Positions 41,112 through 49,721 of a stretch of 64,000 bases of DNA are shown piece by piece (position 1 is the first letter of the stretch; each line of letters begins with the position of its first letter). The notes beneath the pieces were generated by a model. The model ran no database searches and had not been told where the DNA came from. It saw only the letters and a list, made by a program, of their open reading frames with translations. The position numbers were made by a program, and so were the translations under genes. This DNA is from Pseudarthrobacter enclensis (GTDB taxonomy: Bacteria > Actinomycetota > Actinomycetes > Actinomycetales > Micrococcaceae), in contig NZ_JAUSRE010000023.1 of assembly GCF_030811655.1 (NCBI RefSeq), positions 1 through 64,000 of the forward strand, written 5' to 3'.

Positions 41112-42611
41112 ATGGGTCCGGGAGCCCGTGCCTCAGACAGTGGGAGCGTTCCGATGCCCGGCCGTACGGGCGCCGTGGTGTGGAGAGGAAGGCCTGCGGG
41201 GAAGATCGCCGCGGCATTCCGCCGCCTGGAACTGGCGACCCGGCCCATCCACCCCGAGAGCCGGGAGGCCCTGGACCGGCGCTGGTCCGGGTTGCCCGGG
41301 CAGCTCAAAACCCCGGCTCAACTGCTGGGCAGGGCGGCGGTGGGATGCGAAGGAACCCACGGGGTTTTTCCCAAGTGCAACCTGACCTGCACCCCGTGCT
41401 ACCACTCAGCAGACGCGAATAAAGTACGGATCGACGGCGGCCATACCGTGCGGGCGGTGAAGGACCAGCTCGGATTCCTCCGCCGGGTCCGCGGACCCCG
41501 CGCCCACGCCCAGCTTATCGGCGGGGAAGTGAGCCTGCTGCCAGCAGAAGACCACGCTGCCGCGCTGCTTGCCATGCAGGCCGCAGGGCGGGAACCGATG
41601 TCCATGACCCATGGCGACTTCGACTATCAGTACCTTCTCGACGTGGCGCTCGATGACACCGGCAAGCCCCGGTTCGGGCGGGTTTCATTCGCAGGGCATT
41701 TTGATTCGCTCATGCGTGGCCGCAGGGGAGCGCCCCGTCCGAGGACGGAGGAGGAACTGAACCCTTTCCGTGAACGGTTCGCCGCGATGTTCACAGCCCT
41801 GCGCCGGGAGCACCGCGTCAGGTCCTACCTCGCCCACAACATGACGGTCACCCCCGCGAATATCGATCAGGTGGCCGGGGTGACCGGAGCGGTACTGAAG
41901 ATGCCGTTCGACATGCTGTCCTTCCAGCCCGCCGCGTACATTGGCGATGACAGGCGATGGGGCAAGGACTTCTCCGACATCACCATTGATGCGGTGTGGG
42001 ACCGGATCGAGGCGGGCGCCGGGCAGCCCATCCCCTGGCAGGGCGCCCAGTTCGGGGACCCGCGCTGCAACCGCAGCGCTGTGGTCCTGCGGGCCGGGGA
42101 CACGATGGCACCGCTGCTGGACCCGGCCGACCCGAAGGATCTCGCCGCCCGGGACCGGGTGCTGGCCCATTTCGGTGGAATGTTTTTCGGCGGGACGCCA
42201 CACTGGATCGTTGCTCTGAAAGTCATCAGGGCCCTGCTGGCCCACCCCCGCGACATCCCCCTGATTCTTGGTTTCGGGTTCCGTCTTGCCACGCGCGCCG
42301 GCGGCCTGCGCCACGTCTTCGCCGCCTTACGGGCGGGAAAACTATCGTTCCGGACCTTCGTGGTCCATAACTTCATGGATGCAGCGGACGTAGCACCCGC
42401 CTGGGACCTGATGGGCAAGGGCATCACCAGTGAGGACCCGAAGACCCGCGAGGTCCAGGAACGTCTGGGTGCGTGCATGTACACCATGAGCCATCCCGAA
42501 ACCGGGCAACTGGTCCCCGCATGCGTCCAGCATTCGGTCCTGGACCCGGCCGAGAACGCCGGCCTGCGCAAGCTGCTCCCCCTCACCCCCAAAGTCAGGA
42601 CCGACCGGTGA
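41112..42611 (+). CDS. Radical SAM protein, unknown substrate
   Basis: A 499-residue enzyme. The [4Fe-4S] site is Cys89-x3-Cys93-x2-Cys96 in KCNLTCTPCYHS, and AQLIGGEVSLLP supplies a GGE-like SAM-binding motif. The rest does not show a SPASM Cys cluster; a few scattered Cys lie near the C-terminus (LGACMYTM, LVPACVQ). ATG 41112 has AAAGG seven bases upstream; ATG 41097 is possible. Its stop overlaps the start of the next gene (GTGA), so it is coupled to the ABC transporter genes. The reaction is unknown. Confidence 0.85.
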   Translation: MGPGARASDSGSVPMPGRTGAVVWRGRPAGKIAAAFRRLELATRPIHPESREALDRRWSGLPGQLKTPAQLLGRAAVGCEGTHGVFPKCNLTCTPCYHSADANKVRIDGGHTVRAVKDQLGFLRRVRGPRAHAQLIGGEVSLLPAEDHAAALLAMQAAGREPMSMTHGDFDYQYLLDVALDDTGKPRFGRVSFAGHFDSLMRGRRGAPRPRTEEELNPFRERFAAMFTALRREHRVRSYLAHNMTVTPANIDQVAGVTGAVLKMPFDMLSFQPAAYIGDDRRWGKDFSDITIDAVWDRIEAGAGQPIPWQGAQFGDPRCNRSAVVLRAGDTMAPLLDPADPKDLAARDRVLAHFGGMFFGGTPHWIVALKVIRALLAHPRDIPLILGFGFRLATRAGGLRHVFAALRAGKLSFRTFVVHNFMDAADVAPAWDLMGKGITSEDPKTREVQERLGACMYTMSHPETGQLVPACVQHSVLDPAENAGLRKLLPLTPKVRTDR

Positions 42612-43858
42612 AATCACCCCGCGCCGTGGGCAGCCGGGCTCTCATTATGGCAGCCGTAACAGGGGTGTTGTTCCTCAGCAGCTGCGCGGCGCCCCCGCCG
42701 GCCCCGGCGCAACCGCCCGGAGCGGCGAGCTGGGAGCAGATCACCTCCGAAGCGAAGGGACAAACAGTCAAACTGTGGATGTATGGCGGGGACACCCAAG
42801 GCAACGCCTACGTGGACGAACACCTCATCCCTGCCGCGGCAAAGGAAGGCGTCACGCTCGAACGCGTGCCGGTAGCCGACACCAAAGACGCCCTCAACCG
42901 CGTTCTGACCGAGAAGCAGTCCGGCACCACCGCTGGCCAAGTGGACCTCGTCTGGGTCAACGGCGACAACTTCGGAACCGGAAAGGAAGCCGGGGCGTGG
43001 GCCTGCGGGTGGACTTCCCTGCTGCCGAACATGAGCCTCACCGACCCGGCAGACCCGCTGCTCTCAGAGGACTTCGGCACCCCGGTGGAGGGCTGCGAAG
43101 CCCCGTGGAGCAAAGCGCAGTTCACCATCGCCTACAACTCCGCCGCCGTCCCCGATCCTCCGAAAACCCTCGCCGGCCTGCTGGACTGGGTCAAAGCCCA
43201 CCCGGGCCGGTTCACTTATCCGGCGCCGCCGGACTTCACCGGCTCGGTCTTTACCCGCGAAGTGCTCTACAGCGTCTCCGGGGGCTACGCAAAGGTGCGG
43301 CTGGCCTTTGACCAGGGCGCGTTTGACAGGCTCACCCCCGCCCTCCTGACGGAACTTCAGGACCTGAAGCCCTCGCTGTGGCGGGAAGGATCAACGTACC
43401 CGAAATCCTCCAGCGAACTGAACGCTCTCTACGCGGGAGGGCAGGTGGATTTCACGATGACCTACGGCCCGGCGGAACTAACGAAACTGGTGACGGAGGG
43501 AACATATCCGGCAACGACCAAAGTCCTCACCCTGGAGGAGGGAACGGTGGGAAACGCCAGCTTCCTCGCCATACCCTCAACGTCCGGTCACCGGTCCGCC
43601 GCAATGGTCGTAGCCAACCTGGCCTTGTCCGAAGAGCAGCAGGCCCAAAAAGCCGACCCCGCGATCTGGGGACAATTCCCGGTCCTGAACCCCGGTGCGC
43701 TCAGCCCCGAAGGGCGCGCCCTGTTCGACCACCTCCCGTCCTCACCTGTGGTGCCCGGCTATGAGGTGTTGTCGAAGAACGCGAATCCGGAGCTCGCCGC
43801 TGCCTGGGTGCCCGCTCTGGATGAGGCCTGGCGGAGGCATGTTCTTGCCGGAAACTGA
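42608..43858 (+). CDS. ABC transporter substrate-binding lipoprotein (YnjB-like)
   Basis: A 416-residue solute-binding lipoprotein. The signal ends in the lipobox LSSC with Cys26. The mature part starts VKLWMYGGDTQGNAYVDEHL and contains GQVDLVWVNGDNF, EAGAWACGW and YGPAELTKL, as in the YnjB/thiamine-iron type of binding proteins. GTG 42608 overlaps the radical SAM stop by four bases. The permease gene begins inside its 3' end. The ligand is unknown. Confidence 0.87.
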   Translation: MKSPRAVGSRALIMAAVTGVLFLSSCAAPPPAPAQPPGAASWEQITSEAKGQTVKLWMYGGDTQGNAYVDEHLIPAAAKEGVTLERVPVADTKDALNRVLTEKQSGTTAGQVDLVWVNGDNFGTGKEAGAWACGWTSLLPNMSLTDPADPLLSEDFGTPVEGCEAPWSKAQFTIAYNSAAVPDPPKTLAGLLDWVKAHPGRFTYPAPPDFTGSVFTREVLYSVSGGYAKVRLAFDQGAFDRLTPALLTELQDLKPSLWREGSTYPKSSSELNALYAGGQVDFTMTYGPAELTKLVTEGTYPATTKVLTLEEGTVGNASFLAIPSTSGHRSAAMVVANLALSEEQQAQKADPAIWGQFPVLNPGALSPEGRALFDHLPSSPVVPGYEVLSKNANPELAAAWVPALDEAWRRHVLAGN

Positions 43859-44717
43859 GGTCCTGATAACCCGGTCCCGGCCGAAGCCTCGCGTCCCGGG
43901 GGCGCTTCTGGCAGTCCCCGCTATCGTGATTGTCGCCTTCGTTGTCGTTGGCGGATCAGCCATGGTGACGGCACAGAGTCTGGGGTTGATGCCGCTGGTT
44001 GGCCGTCCGGAATTGTCGACGGCCGCCTACACCGCCCACGGCGGTGACCTCCTGGTGGGCGGGGGGCTCTCCCTGGCCATCGCCGGCACGTCCACGCTCC
44101 TGGCCTGCCTGATCGGCTTCATGGCAGCGCTGATCATGATGCAGGGCAGGTGGTGCGGGAAGCTCGTGGCGGCCATGAGCTCGCTGTCCATCCCTCTTCC
44201 ACATATTGTGGGCGCGGCAGCGACGGGTCTGCTGCTGGCCGATTCCGGGCTGCTGGCCAGGGTCTTTGGGACGGCAGAGCGTTGGCCGCCCCTTGTGGGA
44301 GGTCCGTGGTGGGCCGCTGTCATTTTTGAGTACGCCTGGAAGGAGTCAGCGTTCGTAGGACTCGTCCTCGCCGGGACGCTGGCGACCCGGTCCGTTGACT
44401 ATGAGGAAACAGCGGCCCTCCTGGGCGCCGGGCGGCTCGGGCGGCTCCGCCACGTGCTGCTGCCGTTGAGCCTGCCCGCCCTGATGACTTCCGGGACCAT
44501 AGCGTTCATCTACAGCTTCGGCTCCTATGAGGTTGCATGGCTTCTGGGCCGGCCGTATCCTGAGCCGCTGCCCGTCATGGCCCTGCGCCTGTACAATTCC
44601 GTGACGCTCACCTCCCGGCCTGAGGCGGCCGCCGTCGCCGTGGTTACCGCAGCGGTGTCCCTGTGCGCAGTTCTCATGGCACTGGCCTTCCTTCGAAAGA
44701 TCCCGCTGTGGCGGTAA
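43839..44717 (+). CDS. ABC transporter permease (YnjC N-half-like)
   Basis: A 292-residue permease with six helices. The cytoplasmic EAA loop is DYEETAALLGAGRLGRLRHVLLPLSLPAL. GGAGG lies just before ATG 43839, and TTG 43845 is an alternative with better spacing. It overlaps the lipoprotein gene by 20 bases and the next permease by 10. E. coli YnjC is a single double-length permease; here the two halves are separate genes. Confidence 0.88.
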   Translation: MFLPETEVLITRSRPKPRVPGALLAVPAIVIVAFVVVGGSAMVTAQSLGLMPLVGRPELSTAAYTAHGGDLLVGGGLSLAIAGTSTLLACLIGFMAALIMMQGRWCGKLVAAMSSLSIPLPHIVGAAATGLLLADSGLLARVFGTAERWPPLVGGPWWAAVIFEYAWKESAFVGLVLAGTLATRSVDYEETAALLGAGRLGRLRHVLLPLSLPALMTSGTIAFIYSFGSYEVAWLLGRPYPEPLPVMALRLYNSVTLTSRPEAAAVAVVTAAVSLCAVLMALAFLRKIPLWR

Positions 44718-45574
44718 CCCTGCCGCCGGGGCTCCCCCGGGAGGCCTTACGAAAAGACGCGGCCCGGAACGGGCTGACGCGCTCCCGTGCCGCCGGCCGG
44801 ATTCTGCGGACAGCAACTGCCGCAGCGCTTGCGGTGTGGTTTGTGCTGCCGCTGGTGCCCCTGGGCCTCTGGGTTTTCGCGGACCGCTGGTCCTATCCGG
44901 CACCGCTGCCCCAGCACTGGGGACTGGAGAACGTTGACTCCGCCCTGTCCCGGGGCGCGGCCACCGGGTTTGCCGGTTCACTGGCCCTGGGCCTCGCCGT
45001 CAGTGCACTGGCCACCCCTCTGGGTGTCCTGGCTGCCCGGAGCCTGGCGTTCCACCCCTCCCGGTGGTCGGCCCTCTTCAGTGCCCTGTTGTTCGCTCCT
45101 CTGGCGCTGCCGGCCTTCGTCACGGTGTTCGGGCTCAATGTCCTCCTGGTCCGGCTCCAGGTCCCCTCCTCCGCCGGGGTCGTCCTGGTCCTGACCGCGT
45201 ACGCCCTGCCCTACACGACCTACGTCATGCGCCTGGCGTTCGGGGCACATGACCTCGGCTTCGAGGAGGAGGCCTGCACCCTGGGCGCCACCCGGGGCCA
45301 GGTGTTCCTTCGGGTCCAGTTGCCCCTGATCGCACCGGCCCTGGCCCGGGCGGCTTTCCTGGCGTTCCTGGTGGGATGGAGCGACTACCTGGTCACTGTC
45401 CTCATCGGCGGCGGCTCCCTGGTGACGGTACCGCTGCTGGTGGCATCCGCCGCGGCGGGGACCGGCAACGACGGGATCGTTGCGGTGCTGTCACTCATCG
45501 CGCTGGCACCGCCGCTGGCGCTGCTGCTTTTCGCGGGGATGACAGGACGACGACGTCCGGGAGCCCGGCCATGA
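44708..45574 (+). CDS. ABC transporter permease (YnjC C-half-like)
   Basis: A 288-residue permease with six helices. The EAA loop is FEEEACTLGATRGQVFLRVQLPLI, with SDYLVTVLIGGGSL near the exit helix. GTG 44708 was chosen because it overlaps the preceding stop by ten bases; the frame is open upstream. Its stop overlaps the ATPase start (ATGA). Confidence 0.88.
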   Translation: MAVTLPPGLPREALRKDAARNGLTRSRAAGRILRTATAAALAVWFVLPLVPLGLWVFADRWSYPAPLPQHWGLENVDSALSRGAATGFAGSLALGLAVSALATPLGVLAARSLAFHPSRWSALFSALLFAPLALPAFVTVFGLNVLLVRLQVPSSAGVVLVLTAYALPYTTYVMRLAFGAHDLGFEEEACTLGATRGQVFLRVQLPLIAPALARAAFLAFLVGWSDYLVTVLIGGGSLVTVPLLVASAAAGTGNDGIVAVLSLIALAPPLALLLFAGMTGRRRPGARP

Positions 45575-46665
45575 GGCAGGGACTGGTAGTGCAGGGGCTG
45601 TCAAAGTCGTTCAAGGGCGCCCCCCATCCGGCCCTTGAGGAGTTCAGCCTGTCGCTGGCGCCCGGTTCCTGCACCGCGGTACTGGGCCCATCCGGGTCCG
45701 GCAAAAGCACCCTCCTGCGGACGGTGGCGGGCCTGGAAATCCCTGACCGCGGCAGTGTCCTGCTCGACGGCCAGGACCTCGCAACGGTCCGGCCTGAGCG
45801 CCGGGGGATGGCGATGGTTTTTCAGCGGCCGTTGCTCTTCCCGCACCTGAACGTCCTTGACAATGTCGCTTTCGCAGCCAGGATCCGAGGCGTTCCGCGC
45901 CGGCGTGCCCGCGCGGATGCTGAATCATTTCTCGAGCTGGTCCAGATGCAAGGAACAGGCAGACGGGCCGTCACCGGTCTGTCCGGAGGCCAGCAACAGC
46001 GCGTGGCCATCGCCCGCGGCCTGGCCGCGCGGCCGGCGGTGCTGCTGCTGGATGAACCCTTCAGCGCCCTGGACCCAGAGCTCCGCTCAGCCATGCACGA
46101 ACTGCTCTCACACGTGCGAGAGCAACTAAACCCCATGGTGCTCATGGTCACCCACGACAGGGACGAAGCATCAGCTGTAGCCGATCAGCTGGCACTGATC
46201 AGCGAAGGAACACTGCTCCAGCACAGTTCCGTTGAAGCAATGTACACCCGGCCCGTTTCCCTTCAGGTCAGCCGCCTCATGGGAGGCACCAATGAAGTGC
46301 CGGGGACGATCCGCGGCGGCGTCCACTACTCCGCTTTGGGCGCCCATGCGTTGCCCGCGGACCACCCGTGGGCCGAAGGACCAGCCACGCTGCTCATCCG
46401 GCCCGAACGCATCATCGTCCTGGAGGACCACAACCCGGGACTGCCGGCGGTAATCACCCGGATCCGGGCCAGGGGCCCCCGGCGGCTGATGACGGTCGAA
46501 GCCGCAGGTGTGACGCTCAATGCGGAAGAAACCACCTGCCCGCACCCCGCACCAGGGGACACGGTCCGGCTCCAACTCCCCACTTCAGCTTTGGCAGCAG
46601 TGGCCCCGCAGCCCACAGCGGAGACCTCTGCCCTGATTTCGCCAACCCCGAAGGTTCCGGCATGA
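45571..46665 (+). CDS. ABC transporter ATP-binding protein (YnjD-like)
   Basis: A 364-residue ATPase. Walker A GPSGSGKST, Q-loop VFQRPLLFPH, signature LSGGQQQRVAIARG, Walker B LLLDEPFSALD, and switch His in VTHDRDEA are all present. A C-terminal TOBE-like domain of about 120 residues follows. ATG 45571 overlaps the permease stop. It completes a four-gene transporter with tightly overlapping genes, all coupled to the radical SAM gene. Confidence 0.93.
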   Translation: MRQGLVVQGLSKSFKGAPHPALEEFSLSLAPGSCTAVLGPSGSGKSTLLRTVAGLEIPDRGSVLLDGQDLATVRPERRGMAMVFQRPLLFPHLNVLDNVAFAARIRGVPRRRARADAESFLELVQMQGTGRRAVTGLSGGQQQRVAIARGLAARPAVLLLDEPFSALDPELRSAMHELLSHVREQLNPMVLMVTHDRDEASAVADQLALISEGTLLQHSSVEAMYTRPVSLQVSRLMGGTNEVPGTIRGGVHYSALGAHALPADHPWAEGPATLLIRPERIIVLEDHNPGLPAVITRIRARGPRRLMTVEAAGVTLNAEETTCPHPAPGDTVRLQLPTSALAAVAPQPTAETSALISPTPKVPA

Positions 46666-46778
46666 AACGCCACCGGAACTGCCCGGGCGGTCCGGGCACC
46701 GCGCCGGCTGAACACGGCCCTCTGAAGCGGCTGCTGGGAGGACTTACGGGGCGAGGTGGTCGAGGATGGCCGCGGTGA
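46662..46778 (+). CDS. Possible 38-aa peptide coupled to the ABC operon
   Basis: An ATG overlaps the ATPase stop as ATGA and opens a 38-residue frame beginning MKRHRNCPGGPG and containing KRLLGGLTGRGG. It ends inside the convergent hydrolase gene. The basic peptide with one Cys could be chance, or a small product of the operon. Nothing is recognised. Confidence 0.2.
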   Translation: MKRHRNCPGGPGTAPAEHGPLKRLLGGLTGRGGRGWPR

Positions 46779-47562
46779 CCTGTTGGGGACTGTCCTCGGT
46801 GGGGATGTGTTTACCCGGAACCTCCACCAGGTCCGTTGCCGGGATCTCGGCCACGTAGCGGAGGGCAAACGCGACTTTCTGGAAATCATCCTCCGTGCCC
46901 CAGACCAGCCGCGTGGGAACCGCAGCTTTAATCAGGGCCGGGACAAGCTCCAGGGTGTATCTGGCGTCAGCGGCTGCAGCCATCGCCATCCAGGACCTGA
47001 CCCTGGCCGGATCCTTCCAAGGCGAGATGTAGTCGGCGACTTCCTCCTCCGTCAGGTTCCTGGCCACAGCCCTGCGTGTGGTCTCAGCCCGGGCCGCCAT
47101 CATCTCTTCAACGCCCATGGAGGCGCGCACGTCCGGGTCGCGGAAGCGTTCGACAGCCGGGACCGGCCAGGAGTCGAACGTGACCGAGTTCATCAGGATC
47201 AGCCTCTCCACCCGTCCGGACCTGGCGGCCACATGCTGGGCGATCCCGCCGCCGATGTCATGACCGGCCAGATCGAACGTCCCCAGACCCAGCGCATCCG
47301 CTGCCGCCAGCACCGTCCGGGCCAGCTCCGGCACGGTGGCTGTGCGGGGGCCGAGTTCACCGCCGCTGCCGCCGAACCCCGGCAGGTCGAGGGCGACGCA
47401 CCGGGCCCGGGTGCCCAGTTCCGGGAGGACGGGGAGCCACACCCTGCTCCAGAACGTGCCATGGAGCAGGAGCAGGGGAGGGCCTTCATCACCGGCTTGA
47501 AGATATGACAAGGCGGTTCCGTTGACCTGGACAGTCTTCCGCTGGACCGGGTAGTCACTCAT
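46744..47562 (-). CDS. Alpha/beta hydrolase with Asp nucleophile
   Basis: A 272-residue alpha/beta hydrolase. The nucleophile elbow is GHDIGGG with Asp102 rather than Ser, as in haloalkane and haloacetate dehalogenases and epoxide hydrolases. The oxyanion loop is LLHGTFWSR and the general base His is in VPGKHIPTED. It is the last gene of a minus-strand operon after a haloacid dehalogenase, 37 bp apart, which supports dehalogenation, though epoxide hydrolysis is possible. A paralogue with Asp96 is at 51908. Confidence 0.85.
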   Translation of the reverse strand: MSDYPVQRKTVQVNGTALSYLQAGDEGPPLLLLHGTFWSRVWLPVLPELGTRARCVALDLPGFGGSGGELGPRTATVPELARTVLAAADALGLGTFDLAGHDIGGGIAQHVAARSGRVERLILMNSVTFDSWPVPAVERFRDPDVRASMGVEEMMAARAETTRRAVARNLTEEEVADYISPWKDPARVRSWMAMAAAADARYTLELVPALIKAAVPTRLVWGTEDDFQKVAFALRYVAEIPATDLVEVPGKHIPTEDSPQQVTAAILDHLAP

Positions 47563-47599
47563 CCGGCATCATTCCTTTCTCCGGCACACAACACGGCTG

Positions 47600-48268
47600 T
47601 TACCGGGCCAGGACTTCGGAAAGCTCGGGCAGGGCGGAGATGGTGTAGTCGGGCGCCTGGAAATAGTTCGGATACGTTGCGCCCGTCCGGTTGATCCAGG
47701 CCGTGGCGAGGCCGGCGCGGGCGGCGCCGTGGGTGTCCCAGGGATGCACGGCCACGAGGAGGATCTGCTCGGGTGTAACGCCGCAGACCGAAGCGGCGTA
47801 GTCGTACGATGCTTTGGCTGGTTTCCAGGCCGGTGCGTCCTCGACGGAGAGCAGCCGTTCGAACCTGTCCCGGATGCCGGCGTCGGCGAACAGTTTCTCG
47901 GCCACCTGCGTTGAGCCGTTGGTCAGTGTGACAAGCCGGTAGCCGGCGGCATCGAGGGCTTTGACGCCGTCGGGGACATCCGGGTGCACCCCGAGACCGG
48001 CGAAGCCGGCCATGACGTGCTTCACGGCCGAGTCGGCATCGCGGTTCAGTTCAGCGCCGGTGAACAGGCCCCGCAGAGCGTCGGCTCCGATCGCGGCGAA
48101 GCTTCCGTTGTCTCCGGCGGCCGTCAAGGCAAAACCGTCCCGCAACAGTGTGGCAAACCATAATTTTGCCAGATGGGCAGGCGCGCCGACCTCGACGAAC
48201 CGGTGGCCAAGCGGGGACATGTCGGACAGGGTCTCGTTGACGTCAAAAACAATGACTGAAGGTTTCAA
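47600..48268 (-). CDS. Haloacid dehalogenase, type II
   Basis: A 222-residue HAD-superfamily enzyme of the (S)-2-haloacid dehalogenase group. The nucleophile Asp9 is in VIVFDVNETLSD, motif II is TLTNGST, and motif III/IV is EDAPAWKPAKASYDYA then LVAVHPWDTHGAARAGL. Members hydrolyse 2-haloalkanoic acids to hydroxy acids. It lies in an operon with merA2, a second reductase and an Asp-nucleophile hydrolase. Confidence 0.92.
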   Translation of the reverse strand: MKPSVIVFDVNETLSDMSPLGHRFVEVGAPAHLAKLWFATLLRDGFALTAAGDNGSFAAIGADALRGLFTGAELNRDADSAVKHVMAGFAGLGVHPDVPDGVKALDAAGYRLVTLTNGSTQVAEKLFADAGIRDRFERLLSVEDAPAWKPAKASYDYAASVCGVTPEQILLVAVHPWDTHGAARAGLATAWINRTGATYPNYFQAPDYTISALPELSEVLAR

Positions 48269-48314
48269 CCGTGTTTCTCCTTCTCCAAACAGGGCAGCCC
48301 GGCGGCCGCCGGAA

Positions 48315-49676
48315 TCAGTCTTCCTTGCGGTACTTGAGTTTGTCGAGGGCGCCCTGGAAGGCCTCGCTGTAGGTGGGGAACTGGGCGACCTGGTCGTGCA
48401 GGACGCTGATCGGGATCCGGGCCCGGATCGCGAGGGAAGCCTGGTGGATCCATTCCCCGGCCAGCGGGGACACAGCCCACGCCCCGATCAGGACTCCCTT
48501 GTTGGTGTCGGTGAGCAGGCCCAGGTGGCCGCGGGGCTCCCGCTCGTAGGTCCAGGGGCGGGCGAGTGATGCGGCCAGGTCCAGTTCTGCGAAGGCGGTG
48601 GAGAGTCCCTGTTCGTCGGCCTGGGCCTGGGTGATCCCGGCAGCGGCGATCTCTGGATCGCCGAACACCACCCTCGGGATCCCCTCGTAGGTGGCGGCCC
48701 TGGGTTGGCCGAGGATCGCGTCGGCGACGATCCGGCCCTGATACTTGGCGACATGGGTGAAGGGCATCACACCGGTGACGTCCCCGATGGCCCAGACGTT
48801 CCCTGCGGCCCGGCAATGCTGGTCAATCTCCACCGCACCGGTGGCACCAAGTGTCACCCCGGCCGCCTCAAAACCGAGTTCCTTGCTGCGTGGCCTGCGG
48901 CCGGTGGCGAAAATGACGACGTCGGTTTCGACCGATGTGCCGTCATCGAGCTCCAGCAGGCTCCCGTTGCCCTCGCGCGTGGCCTTGAGAGCGTTCGTCT
49001 CCAGCCGCACCTTCACGCCGGCCTCCCGGAGATAATGTTGTGCCAGTTCCCCGACGCGGGGATCCTCGCGCTCCAGGAGGTGTTTGCCGCGGTGCACCAG
49101 GGTAACGTCAACGCCGAAGCGTGCCAGGAACGTCGCGGTTTCGGTGCCCACCGCACTGCCCCCGATGACCACCGCGCGGCCGGGCAGCCTCGTGGTGGTG
49201 AAGGTTTCCCGGTTGGTCCAGGTGGTCACGTTTCCGGCGCCCTCGAGGTCGGGGACGACGGCCTCGGATCCGGTGGCGATGATGATGTGGTCGGCGGTGA
49301 TCGTCCTGTCCCCGGCCTGCAGGGTCCCGGGCCCGGTGATCCTGGCTTCGGCCTTGATCACGGTGGCGCCCTGGCCCGTATAGCTGTCAACCTGGGCTTT
49401 GTCATCGAGGTGGCGGATCATATAGTCCCGGTAGTCACTGGCCGCTGCCCACTCCAGTTCCGCCCCGGTCACTCCGGGCGCCCGGGCGGCTCCTGTTTTC
49501 GCTTCGGGGGGCCGCAGGAGGGTTTTGGAGGGCACGCAGGCCCAGTAGGCGCATTCGCCTCCGATCAGTTCGCGCTCTATCACGGCAACTTTTTTGCCGG
49601 CCTTCAGAAGCTGGCTGGCCGCGACTTCGCCTCCGGGGCCCATGCCGAGGACGGCTACGTCAAAGTGTTCTTCCAT
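48315..49676 (-). CDS. FAD-dependent disulfide reductase (dihydrolipoamide-dehydrogenase-like)
   Basis: A 453-residue pyridine-nucleotide disulfide oxidoreductase. FAD site VLGMGPGGEVAA; redox pair in GGECAYWACVPSK; NAD site VIGGSAVGTETATFLARFG; WAIGDVTGVMPFTH; C-terminal dimer domain ending QFPTYSEAF. The spacing of the Cys pair is CAYWAC, as in a divergent subgroup. It lacks the vicinal C-terminal Cys pair of MerA. The gene lies 45 bp after merA2 and 46 bp before the dehalogenase, in one operon. The substrate is unknown. Confidence 0.88.
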   Translation of the reverse strand: MEEHFDVAVLGMGPGGEVAASQLLKAGKKVAVIERELIGGECAYWACVPSKTLLRPPEAKTGAARAPGVTGAELEWAAASDYRDYMIRHLDDKAQVDSYTGQGATVIKAEARITGPGTLQAGDRTITADHIIIATGSEAVVPDLEGAGNVTTWTNRETFTTTRLPGRAVVIGGSAVGTETATFLARFGVDVTLVHRGKHLLEREDPRVGELAQHYLREAGVKVRLETNALKATREGNGSLLELDDGTSVETDVVIFATGRRPRSKELGFEAAGVTLGATGAVEIDQHCRAAGNVWAIGDVTGVMPFTHVAKYQGRIVADAILGQPRAATYEGIPRVVFGDPEIAAAGITQAQADEQGLSTAFAELDLAASLARPWTYEREPRGHLGLLTDTNKGVLIGAWAVSPLAGEWIHQASLAIRARIPISVLHDQVAQFPTYSEAFQGALDKLKYRKED

Positions 49677-49721
49677 CAGTTCATTCCCTTTCGTGGTGTA
49701 CAGGTATCGCTGCAGGCGTGG

